Origin: Pseudomonas putida S13.1.2
Lineage (GTDB): Bacteria > Pseudomonadota > Gammaproteobacteria > Pseudomonadales > Pseudomonadaceae
Direction of reading: 5' to 3'
Assembly (NCBI RefSeq): GCF_000498395.2
Contig: NZ_CP010979.1
Coordinates: 3,906,001 to 3,970,000 of the forward strand
DNA length: 64,000 nucleotides
Position numbers and translations under genes: made by a program. Numbering within the stretch: the stretch's first letter is position 1; every line of letters begins with the position of its first letter. This document shows positions 19,423-30,415 of this stretch, one piece after another. The notes below the pieces were generated by a model, which was not told the DNA's origin, did not search any database, and worked only from the letters and a program-made list of their open reading frames with translations.

Positions 19423-19914
19423 TCAGGGACGAACCGCGGTAACCTCGATCTCGACGCGCCAGGCCGGGTGTGCCAAGCCTGCAATCTGGAACGCCGAGCG
19501 CGCAGGAAGAACCGGCTGCTTGGCGGCAGGCCCAAAGAACTGGGTGTAGCCGGCCATGAAACCGTCGAAATCCATTTTGCCGCCGTTCTCTGGCCCACCC
19601 ACCAGGAAGACCTGCATCTTCACCACATCCGTGAGGCCAAGACCCAGTTCTTTCAGTTGCTTCTGAATGTTTTCAAGCACGTTGATGGTTTGTGCTTTGG
19701 TGTCACCGTAGGCTTCCAGTGACTCCTTGGGGGCGTCGGGATGGATAACCGAGGGCACGGAACCACTGAGGTAGATGACCGTCTTGCCTGCAGGAACTTC
19801 TACGGCCGACGAGATTGGGAAACTCCCTGCACCATGGCGCACGATGTCTTGTGCATGAGCGCTGCCGATACCGGCCAATGCCAATGCAGCAACGGTCTTC
19901 AAAGCGACTTTCAT
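19423..19914 (-). CDS. Exported RidA (YjgF/UK114) family protein, probable imine deaminase
   Basis: A 163-residue protein: the Sec signal peptide MKVALKTVAALALAGIGSAHA (probable cleavage after AHA) precedes a complete RidA domain. The start at 19914 has AGGAG upstream. The arginine equivalent to the catalytic Arg105 of E. coli RidA is present (Arg139 in LPARSAFQ). RidA proteins hydrolyse reactive enamines/imines to keto acids and ammonia, normally in the cytoplasm; export is unusual. It follows the L-amino acid deaminase-like gene by 78 bases on the same strand, so it probably acts on that enzyme's imino-acid product in the periplasm. Confidence 0.88.
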   Translation of the reverse strand: MKVALKTVAALALAGIGSAHAQDIVRHGAGSFPISSAVEVPAGKTVIYLSGSVPSVIHPDAPKESLEAYGDTKAQTINVLENIQKQLKELGLGLTDVVKMQVFLVGGPENGGKMDFDGFMAGYTQFFGPAAKQPVLPARSAFQIAGLAHPAWRVEIEVTAVRP

Positions 19915-19992
19915 AGTGTTCTCCTGAAAATTACCAAACATGTGTACGCAGGGATGATGCGTACACGGGTCATTCCATTGCGCCAGGTGCGC

Positions 19993-21408
19993 TTAGAATC
20001 GATAAAGGCTGAAGGGCTTCGGGTCCAGCACGGGCGCCTTTCCAAGCAGCAGGTCCGCCGACAACTCGGACGATACCGGGCTTTCCGTCATCCCCCAACC
20101 GGTTGCGGTATTGATGACTAGGCCTGGGTACTCATTGACCTGCGAAATAATGGGGTTCTCATCCGGTGCGATGGCCATGGCACCGCTCCATTGATCGATC
20201 AACTTCGCATCGCCGAAGGCAGGGAACTCGACCTTGAGTTTTTCCAACGAAGCATCCAGTTCCGGAATATCCGGGGCCGCCGTCATCAGTCGGTTTTTCT
20301 CGAAGGGCGAAACCTCGTCCAACTTCCAATGCGTGGGCTGAGTGAACGAATCGATCAATTGCCTGTTAAGCGCGATGTGCACCGGGAAGTCGGGAATAGC
20401 CAGCAATGGCAGGTATTTATAGCCATACATGAACGACTCTTTCACCACCGGGGCAACCACGACGCGCGGCGAAGTCGCGTAGGTACCGTCGGCCTGCTCA
20501 CGGAAGTAGATATTACCGGGCAATGCAACGTTGCCGCCGGGTGCACGCGGTGCCGCACTGATGATTTGCTGGGACTGATAAGCGGGCAAGGTGGGCACAT
20601 CCACGCCCAGGTTCTGCATGAACAACCTGGACCATGCGCCGCCGGCCACGATCACGCGGGCAGCCCTGATCGCGCCCTTCTCCGTCACTACATCGGAGAT
20701 CGCGCCGGCGTGGGTTTCCAAGCCCCTTGCAGCGCAGTGGGTGTAGATGCGCACACCGATTTTCTTGGCGTATTCGGCCATGACAAACGATGCGCGCTCG
20801 GCGTCCAGGCTACCGGAGTCTTCCTCGAAGCCTGCAACCGTCCAGTTCGAAGACGCGCCGCGCAGCCGCTGTTCAAGTTCACTGCCTTGAATAATGCGGG
20901 TCTTGAAAGGGATGTCAGACCCTGCTTCCCGGGTTTTGACATCAATCCACTTTCTCACACCTTCCAGGTCTTCTTCATCGAAAGGCACTTCGACTCGGCC
21001 TTGTGTGCGATAACTGGTATCTGCACCCACTTTGGCATTCATTTCACGCCAGCGTTGCTTGGCAAGGTGGTGCAACTGGAAAGTCGCATCAGGCATCTTG
21101 TAGGTCATGACCTGACCATAGAACCTGCATGACTGCTCGCCGGCAATCTCACCTTTTTCAACGACAACCACGGAAAGGCCACGTTCGACGAGGTTGATCG
21201 CCGTCATGAGCCCGAGAATGCCGGCGCCGACGACGACTACATCCGCCTGCTTGGGCAGCACCCCCTCAGTGCCTTCTACAAAACCAAACCGCGGTTTGCC
21301 GGGGATCAACCGGCCTTCGCGCGTCAGCAGGGGGGTGAGAAGACCCGCGCCCCCCGCGACGGCCACGACGCTACCGCCGATCAAAAACTTACGCCTCGTC
21401 ATTCCCAT
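19993..21408 (-). CDS. Membrane L-amino acid deaminase-like flavoenzyme (Proteus type), Tat-type leader
   Basis: A 471-residue FAD enzyme of the D-amino acid oxidase fold. MGMTRRKFLIGG is a twin-arginine leader followed by a hydrophobic helix; GAGILG (61-66) is the FAD-binding loop. Recalled against the Proteus deaminase, the first 100 residues align without a gap (shared FVEGT, MTAINL, IAGEQS, then GADTSYRTQGRVE and NTATGWGMTE), Gln99 coincides, and Arg315 matches substrate-binding Arg316. It should oxidise L-amino acids to keto acids, passing electrons to the respiratory chain. The frame extends to 21465, but ATG 21408 has AAGGAAAG upstream. A generic DadA-like oxidase is the alternative. 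Confidence 0.82.
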   Translation of the reverse strand: MGMTRRKFLIGGSVVAVAGGAGLLTPLLTREGRLIPGKPRFGFVEGTEGVLPKQADVVVVGAGILGLMTAINLVERGLSVVVVEKGEIAGEQSCRFYGQVMTYKMPDATFQLHHLAKQRWREMNAKVGADTSYRTQGRVEVPFDEEDLEGVRKWIDVKTREAGSDIPFKTRIIQGSELEQRLRGASSNWTVAGFEEDSGSLDAERASFVMAEYAKKIGVRIYTHCAARGLETHAGAISDVVTEKGAIRAARVIVAGGAWSRLFMQNLGVDVPTLPAYQSQQIISAAPRAPGGNVALPGNIYFREQADGTYATSPRVVVAPVVKESFMYGYKYLPLLAIPDFPVHIALNRQLIDSFTQPTHWKLDEVSPFEKNRLMTAAPDIPELDASLEKLKVEFPAFGDAKLIDQWSGAMAIAPDENPIISQVNEYPGLVINTATGWGMTESPVSSELSADLLLGKAPVLDPKPFSLYRF

Positions 21409-21833
21409 GACACTTTCCTTTCCTGGTATCCGGTGTTGATTGCATTCGCCCAGACGGCGAGGCACCTGCTTGGCCGACAGCCGCCTTGACCAACTTTGCG
21501 GTCAGGCAGTCAGGCTGAGCGTTAAAAATTCAAGGGGGGCGATTCTGATGACGCAACCGTGCCGGAAAAATCGCGGAGGGCAAATACTTAGTTCAGTCAT
21601 TTGCAAACTAATACGCAGGAGACATAAATAGTTGAGATAGCGACACTGCGCCTTCACCTGATAAATGCCATTTCGGAACAAGCATGTGGATTATTTGGGC
21701 GATGCAATAACCTCATTAATAAGCCGGTTATTTGATACTTAGTAATTACGCGTCTTGGATATAACTGTGTTCCTTTAATTCATATGCGACGGTTTCCAGC
21801 AGATTGACAGTGGACAGCCCGTAGATCCATTAC

Positions 21834-21851
21834 CGTAGCGATTTGAATACA
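21834..21851. promoter_or_regulatory. Candidate GcsR-type site 1
   Basis: CGTAGCG-ATTT-GAATACA resembles the reported P. aeruginosa GcsR pattern (7-N4-7, TGTAACG-N4-CGTTCCG as recalled). The left half matches 5 of 7; the right half is weak. Its value comes from the 19-base phase with the next site. Confidence 0.45.
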
Positions 21852-21852
21852 C

Positions 21853-21870
21853 CGTATCGAAATCAGTACA
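21853..21870. promoter_or_regulatory. Candidate GcsR-type site 2
   Basis: CGTATCG-AAAT-CAGTACA has the same 7-N4-7 form and begins 19 bases after site 1. The left half matches TGTAACG at 5 of 7, and the right half matches its inverted repeat CGTTACA at 5 of 7. Confidence 0.45.
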
Positions 21871-21933
21871 ACCCCGTTCGAGAGCGGCTGCGCAAGGGTT
21901 TGATCCCCAAACGCTTTTTCATGCCTCGCCATC

Positions 21934-21951
21934 TGTAGCGTTTTCGTTCCA
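21934..21951. promoter_or_regulatory. Candidate GcsR-type site 3 (best match)
   Basis: TGTAGCG-TTTT-CGTTCCA differs from the recalled consensus TGTAACG-N4-CGTTCCG at only two of the 14 specified positions. It lies about 65 bases upstream of the -24 element of the gcvH promoter, a normal distance for an enhancer-binding protein. Confidence 0.65.
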
Positions 21952-22014
21952 AAAGAATCGCGGCGCGAATGCAGAAATTCGCTAAATCATTGTTTTATAA
22001 CTGTTTTTTGTCGT

Positions 22015-22030
22015 TGGCCGTGTTTTTGCT
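22015..22030 (+). promoter_or_regulatory. Sigma-54 (-24/-12) promoter of the gcvH operon
   Basis: TGGCCGTGTTTTTGCT fits the consensus TGGCACG-N4-TTGCW, with GG (22016-22017) and GC (22028-22029) separated by exactly 10 bases. Transcription should start near 22041, leaving a leader of about 55 bases before the gcvH ATG at 22096. rpoN itself is in this window (56060-57553). Confidence 0.8.
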
Positions 22031-22095
22031 AAGGGAATACCAACCCAAGAGCGCGGAGCCACCGCGCCCAACGCCCTGCTTCCCGAGGATTCCCC

Positions 22096-22479
22096 ATGAG
22101 CGAGTTGCGTTTCACTGAAGATCACGAATGGCTGCGCGTCGAAGCCGATGGCAGCGTCACCGTGGGCATCACCGCCTACGCCCAGAACGCCCTTGGCGAT
22201 GTGGTTTTCGTGCAACTGCCAGAGTTGCAGCAGTATCAGAAAGGCGGCGAAGCGTCCACCGTCGAATCGGTCAAGGCCGCCAGCGGCGTGTACATGCCGC
22301 TGACCGGTGAAGTGGTCGAGGTCAACGGCCAGCTCGAAAGCAGCCCGGAACTGGTCAACGAAGACCCCATGGGCGAAGGCTGGTTCTTCCGCTTCAAACC
22401 GGCCGACATGAGCGAAGTCACCGCCCTGCTCGACCAGCACGCCTACGACCGCCTGATCAAAGCCAACGACGACGCCTGA
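22096..22479 (+). CDS. gcvH: Glycine cleavage system H protein
   Basis: Lipoyl shuttle protein carrying the aminomethyl group between P, T and L proteins. It has 127 residues with the lipoyl-attachment motif STVESVKAAS, placing the modified lysine at residue 60. First gene of gcvH-gcvP-sdaA-gcvT and 11 bases ahead of gcvP. No lpd (L protein) is in the window; it must come from elsewhere. Confidence 0.97.
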   Translation: MSELRFTEDHEWLRVEADGSVTVGITAYAQNALGDVVFVQLPELQQYQKGGEASTVESVKAASGVYMPLTGEVVEVNGQLESSPELVNEDPMGEGWFFRFKPADMSEVTALLDQHAYDRLIKANDDA

Positions 22480-22490
22480 GGAAAACCGCC

Positions 22491-25346
<2,856 letters not shown>

Positions 25347-25386
25347 TTGCTCTCACGCCCGCTACCTGACTTGAGGTGTGGACCTC

Positions 25387-25458
25387 TGTGGGAGCGGGCG
25401 CGCCCGCGAATGCGATGATGACTTCACCGACGCATTCGCGGGCACGCCCGCTCCCACA
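25387..25458. repeat. REP-like inverted pair between gcvP and sdaA
   Basis: TGTGGGAGCGGGCGCGCCCG with a CGAATGCG core faces its mirror CGCATTCGCGGGCACGCCCG...CTCCCACA. It has the GTGGGAGC head but a different body from the other repeat groups here. It lies inside the operon and could set unequal expression of gcvHP and sdaA-gcvT. Confidence 0.8.
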
Positions 25459-25500
25459 GGGTTCACCGTCCGCCTAATTTTCCTGGCTGGAGGAACCACC

Positions 25501-26877
<1,377 letters not shown>

Positions 26878-26904
26878 CCCAACAATAAAACCAAGGAGTC
26901 ACCG

Positions 26905-28026
26905 ATGTCCGAAACACTGCTCAAGACCCCGCTGCACGCCCTGCACCAGGAACTGGGTGCGCGCATGGTGCCGTTTGCCGGCTACGACATGCCGGTGCAG
27001 TACCCGCTGGGGGTGCTCAAGGAGCATTTGCACACCCGCGAGCAGGCCGGCCTGTTCGATGTCTCGCACATGGGCCAGATCATCCTGCGCGGTGCCGATG
27101 CCGCCAAGGCCCTGGAAAGCCTGGTACCGGTGGATATCATCGACCTGCCGGTGGGCATGCAGCGCTACGCCATGTTCACCAATGAACAAGGTGGCATTCT
27201 TGACGACCTGATGGTTGCCAACCTGGGCGACGACACCCTGTTCCTGGTGGTCAACGCTGCCTGCAAGGACCAGGACCTGGCCCACCTGCAAACGCACATC
27301 GGCAGCCGTTGCGAGGTGCAGCCGCTGTTCGAACAACGTGCCCTGCTTGCCCTTCAAGGGCCGGCAGCGGTCAAGGTGCTGGAGCGCCTGGCCCCGGAAG
27401 TGGCCGGCATGACCTTCATGCAGTTCCGGCCGGTAAAACTGCTGGGTGAAGACTGCTTCGTCAGCCGCTCAGGCTACACCGGCGAAGACGGCTACGAGAT
27501 TTCGGTACCGGTCCAGGCCGCCGAAGCCTTGGCCCGCCGCCTGCTGGACGAGCCCGAAGTACAGCCTATCGGCCTGGGCGCACGCGACTCGCTGCGCTTG
27601 GAAGCCGGCCTGTGCCTGTACGGCCATGACATGAATACCGAGACCACCCCGATCGAAGCCAGCCTGCTGTGGGCGATTTCCAAGGTGCGCCGTGCCGACG
27701 GTGCACGGGCGGCCGGCTTCCCCGGCGCCGAAGCAATCTTTGCCCACCAGCGCGACGGTGTGGCGCGCAAACGTGTCGGCCTGTTGCCGCAGGAGCGCAC
27801 GCCAGTACGTGAAGGCGCGGATATTGTCGATGCGAACGACAAGCCGGTAGGTAAAGTGTGCAGCGGCGGCTTTGGCCCGACACTCGGCGCACCTGTTGCA
27901 ATGGGTTATATCGATAGTGAACATGCTGCACTCGACACCGCACTGTTTGCCGTGGTGCGCGGCAAGAAGGTGGCCTTGAAAGTCAGCAAAATGCCTTTCG
28001 TGGCGCAACGTTACTACCGTGGTTGA
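26905..28026 (+). CDS. gcvT: Glycine cleavage system T protein (aminomethyltransferase)
   Basis: Transfers the one-carbon unit from aminomethyl-GcvH to tetrahydrofolate, releasing ammonia. It has 373 residues. FDVSHMGQI near residue 50 and SRSGYTGEDGYEI in the middle are typical GcvT motifs, and the C-terminal domain has the KVCSGGFGPTL stretch. Last gene of the operon, 27 bases after sdaA. Unlike the P. aeruginosa gcs2 cluster as I recall it, no glyA lies in this operon. Confidence 0.96.
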   Translation: MSETLLKTPLHALHQELGARMVPFAGYDMPVQYPLGVLKEHLHTREQAGLFDVSHMGQIILRGADAAKALESLVPVDIIDLPVGMQRYAMFTNEQGGILDDLMVANLGDDTLFLVVNAACKDQDLAHLQTHIGSRCEVQPLFEQRALLALQGPAAVKVLERLAPEVAGMTFMQFRPVKLLGEDCFVSRSGYTGEDGYEISVPVQAAEALARRLLDEPEVQPIGLGARDSLRLEAGLCLYGHDMNTETTPIEASLLWAISKVRRADGARAAGFPGAEAIFAHQRDGVARKRVGLLPQERTPVREGADIVDANDKPVGKVCSGGFGPTLGAPVAMGYIDSEHAALDTALFAVVRGKKVALKVSKMPFVAQRYYRG

Positions 28027-28383
28027 AACGGCTTTGTGAAGGTGATGGCCAGGTTCGACATATTCGATTTCGAACCTGCCCAATAACTTTTGAACATGGC
28101 GCCAGGCCAGGCGCCATGCCGTTTCCGACAAATTGGTCGGTTATCGGCAAGCGGCCGATTTTCCATTCGACCAAGGGCTTGTTTTTCGCTCGGGAGTTGG
28201 CGTAGAGTCACTGCACTGTGTTTGCATGGGTCGCAACAGTTCGTGACCTGGGCCAGTAGCCGCAATCTGCTACAACCCGTTCGACGTCTCTTACTTTCCT
28301 GCAACCCAGCCCAGTAATCTTTTGCTTACAAACAATGCAGAAGAAACTGTCATCAAAATTTAAGTTTCATAGGAAATAAGACA
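28027..28383. other. 357-base region between gcvT and the cold-shock gene
   Basis: No gene seen. A perfect inverted repeat (ATGGCGCC / GGCGCCAT around AGGCCA, 28096-28117) may end or stabilise the gcv transcript, though no T tract follows. The rest probably holds the promoter and a long untranslated leader of the cold-shock gene; long structured leaders are usual for cspA-type genes. Confidence 0.55.
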
Positions 28384-28596
28384 ATGGCTGAGCGTCAGAA
28401 CGGTACCGTCAAGTGGTTCAATGACGAAAAAGGTTACGGTTTCATCACCCCAGAACAAGGTCCGGATCTGTTCGTGCACTTCCGCGCCATCCAGGGCAAC
28501 GGCTTCAAGAGCCTGAAAGAAGGCCAGAAAGTGACCTTCGTTGCTGTGCAGGGCCAAAAAGGCATGCAGGCTGACGAAGTCCAGGCAGAAGGCTGA
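28384..28596 (+). CDS. Cold-shock domain protein (CspA family)
   Basis: A 70-residue single cold-shock domain that binds single-stranded RNA/DNA as a chaperone. The RNP1 motif KGYGFIT and RNP2 motif LFVHF are intact, in the order NGTVKWFNDEKGYGFITPE then DLFVHFRAI. It stands alone, with a long upstream leader and a strong terminator directly after. Which of the several Pseudomonas Csp paralogues this is cannot be settled from sequence alone. Confidence 0.95.
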   Translation: MAERQNGTVKWFNDEKGYGFITPEQGPDLFVHFRAIQGNGFKSLKEGQKVTFVAVQGQKGMQADEVQAEG

Positions 28597-28603
28597 TACT
28601 TCT

Positions 28604-28643
28604 AAAAAAGAGCCCCTGCGTTGACGCGCAGGGGCTTTTTTTT
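28604..28643 (+). terminator. Rho-independent terminator of the cold-shock gene
   Basis: AGCCCCTGCG (28611-28620), loop TTGACG, CGCAGGGGCT (28627-28636), then a T tract to 28643. The A tract on the left is long enough for some activity on the other strand. Confidence 0.92.
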
Positions 28644-28691
28644 GCTTGCAATTCCATAGAATGAGCCTTTTCCGTCTGGAGTTGCCGAGCG

Positions 28692-29180
28692 ATGCGCAAG
28701 CCCCACCTTATCCCTCAGGGCGACTTCCCCGCTGCTGGCCTGGGCCGACGACTGGCCGCGATGTTCTATGACTTCCTGTTATGTACTGCGCTGCTCATCG
28801 TGACCGCCGGTGCCTACAAGCTGATCCAGATGGCGATCATCGGCGAAGCGCGCATGCGAGAGCTGACCGAAGCCGGCGCACTGGATGGCGACCCGCTGTT
28901 GTCGACGGTACTGCTGTTCGCCTTGTTCGGCTTCTTTGCCAAGTTCTGGACCCATGGCGGGCAGACGCTGGGCATGCAGGTGTGGGGCGTGCGGGTGCAG
29001 AATGCCGATGGTTCAGCCATCAGCCTGTGGCAGGCATTGTTGCGCTTCGTGGTATCGATTGCCTCATGGCTATGCCTGGGGCTGGGGTTTTTCTGGGTGT
29101 TGATCGACAAGCGAAAGCGTGGCTGGCATGACATCTATTCGGAAAGCCAGCTGGTGCGGGTGCCGAAGCAAAAGAAATGA
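28692..29180 (+). CDS. RDD family membrane protein
   Basis: A 162-residue inner-membrane protein with the RDD pattern: GLGRRLAAMFYDFLLCTALL at the start with its Arg-Asp pair, a second helix pair, and the late KRGWHDIYSESQLV motif. Three to four hydrophobic segments. The molecular role of most RDD proteins is unsettled. A single gene between the cold-shock terminator and a bidirectional terminator shared with lptG. Confidence 0.88.
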   Translation: MRKPHLIPQGDFPAAGLGRRLAAMFYDFLLCTALLIVTAGAYKLIQMAIIGEARMRELTEAGALDGDPLLSTVLLFALFGFFAKFWTHGGQTLGMQVWGVRVQNADGSAISLWQALLRFVVSIASWLCLGLGFFWVLIDKRKRGWHDIYSESQLVRVPKQKK

Positions 29181-29215
29181 CTTGAGCCTTGTGTTGCCTT
29201 GCTCCGGCCCTATCG

Positions 29216-29299
29216 CCGGCAAGCCAGCTCCCACAGGTACCCGACAATGCTCAGCATTCGTGCTGAACCTGTGGGAGCTGGCTTGCCGGCGATAGGGCC
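29216..29299. repeat. REP-type inverted pair (GTGGGAGCTGGCTTGCCGGC group)
   Basis: GGCCCTATCGCCGGCAAGCC and AGCTCCCACA mirror TGTGGGAGCTGGCTTGCCGG and CGATAGGGCC across about 25 bases. The arms are essentially identical, so the whole 84 bases can fold into one long hairpin. Confidence 0.85.
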
Positions 29300-29308
29300 A
29301 TCAGCCAC

Positions 29309-29338
29309 AAAAAAGCCGACACTGGGGTCGGCTTTTTT
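29309..29338. terminator. Bidirectional terminator between RDD gene and lptG
   Basis: AAAAAAGCCGAC-ACTGGG-GTCGGCTTTTTT: a 6-base GC stem extended by A/T pairing, with T tracts in both directions. It serves the convergent RDD and lptG genes. Confidence 0.9.
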
Positions 29339-29353
29339 GTACAACTCAGGCCA

Positions 29354-30415
29354 CTATCCTGCCCGGCGCAACAGCCAGACACCGGCCAAGGCACAGATCC
29401 CCGCCGGGATCACCACCGCCAGCAGCGGCGGGAAGCCGAACACCTGGCTTGAAGGCCCCAGCAGGTCCTGGGCGATACGGAACACGAAGCCCACCAGCAC
29501 ACCGGTGAACACGCGCTGGCCAAGGGTTACCGAGCGCAGCGGGCCGAAGATGAAGGAAATCGCCATCAGCACCAGCGCTGCGGTGACCATCGGCTGCAGC
29601 ACCTTGCTCCAGAACGCCAACCAGTACCGGGCGTTGTTCAGGCCCTGGTCGGACAGGTAGTGGATGTAGTCCCACAACCCGGTAATGGACAGCGACTCCG
29701 GCGCCAGGATCACGGTATTGAGCAGTTCTGGCGTGAGCGACACATCCCAGCGTTCCTGCGGCGCGTTGACCACTTCGGTGTGGTCGCCACGGAAGTAGGT
29801 GGTCCGCACGTCGGCAAGCAACCAGTGGTCGGTCTGGTACTGCGCGCGGCGAGCGAAGCTCGAAGTGACAATCTTGCGCTCGCTGTCGAAGCGGTAACGG
29901 GTCACACCCAGCAGCAGGCCGTTGGGCTGCACGGCGTTGATGTGCACGTACTCTTCACCCTGGCGGTGCCACATGCCGCGTTTGGAGCTTTGTGCTTCAC
30001 CGCCGCCCTGGGCCAGGGAACGGTCCGCCTGAGCCTTGTTCTCGGTCACAGGTGCCACGTATTCGCCGATCAGCAGGCCAACCAGCATAAGCACCAGCAT
30101 CGGCTTCATCACCGCCCAGACGATGCGGCCGATGGAAACCCCTGCAGCTCGCATGATGGTCAGTTCGCTGCTGCTGGCCAGGCTGCCCAAGCCAATCAGG
30201 CAGCCGATCAATGCCGCCATCGGCAGCATGTCGTAGAGCCGCCGAGGTGCGGTGAGCAGGACGAAGTTGCCCGCTTCCATCACTGTGTAGGTGTCACTCA
30301 GGTCGCCCATCTCGTCGATGAAGGCAAACAGCGAGGCCAGGCCGAGAATGATCCCCAGCACTGCCAGGATGGCCAGCAACACGCTCTGGCCGATGTAGCG
30401 GTCGAGCTTACCCAT
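29354..30415 (-). CDS. lptG: LPS export system permease LptG
   Basis: With LptF and two LptB subunits it forms the inner-membrane ABC exporter that extracts LPS. The frame reaches 30484, but ATG 30415 gives MGKLDRYIGQSVLLAILAVLG, the usual LptG start, and 353 residues. The architecture is three N-terminal membrane helices, a large periplasmic beta-jellyroll and three C-terminal helices (ending GICALAGVWLLRRAG). Its start overlaps the lptF stop by 8 bases, so the pair is translationally coupled. lptB, lptA and lptC are at 54074-55883. Confidence 0.95.
   Translation of the reverse strand: MGKLDRYIGQSVLLAILAVLGIILGLASLFAFIDEMGDLSDTYTVMEAGNFVLLTAPRRLYDMLPMAALIGCLIGLGSLASSSELTIMRAAGVSIGRIVWAVMKPMLVLMLVGLLIGEYVAPVTENKAQADRSLAQGGGEAQSSKRGMWHRQGEEYVHINAVQPNGLLLGVTRYRFDSERKIVTSSFARRAQYQTDHWLLADVRTTYFRGDHTEVVNAPQERWDVSLTPELLNTVILAPESLSITGLWDYIHYLSDQGLNNARYWLAFWSKVLQPMVTAALVLMAISFIFGPLRSVTLGQRVFTGVLVGFVFRIAQDLLGPSSQVFGFPPLLAVVIPAGICALAGVWLLRRAG

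Larger units (their letters stand above)
21409..22095. other. 687-base AT-richer intergenic region, control region of the gcv operon
   Basis: No gene seen: the frame at 21440-21631 is short and featureless. The part from about 21560 to 21830 is AT-rich and unassigned. The part from 21834 holds GcsR-like sites and a -24/-12 promoter (listed separately). It also contains the start signals of the divergent deaminase-like gene. Confidence 0.7.

Noticed and set aside
21440..21631. 63-residue frame upstream of the deaminase-like gene
   Set aside because: Short, no ribosome site, no pattern; overlaps the 5' region of a divergent gene.
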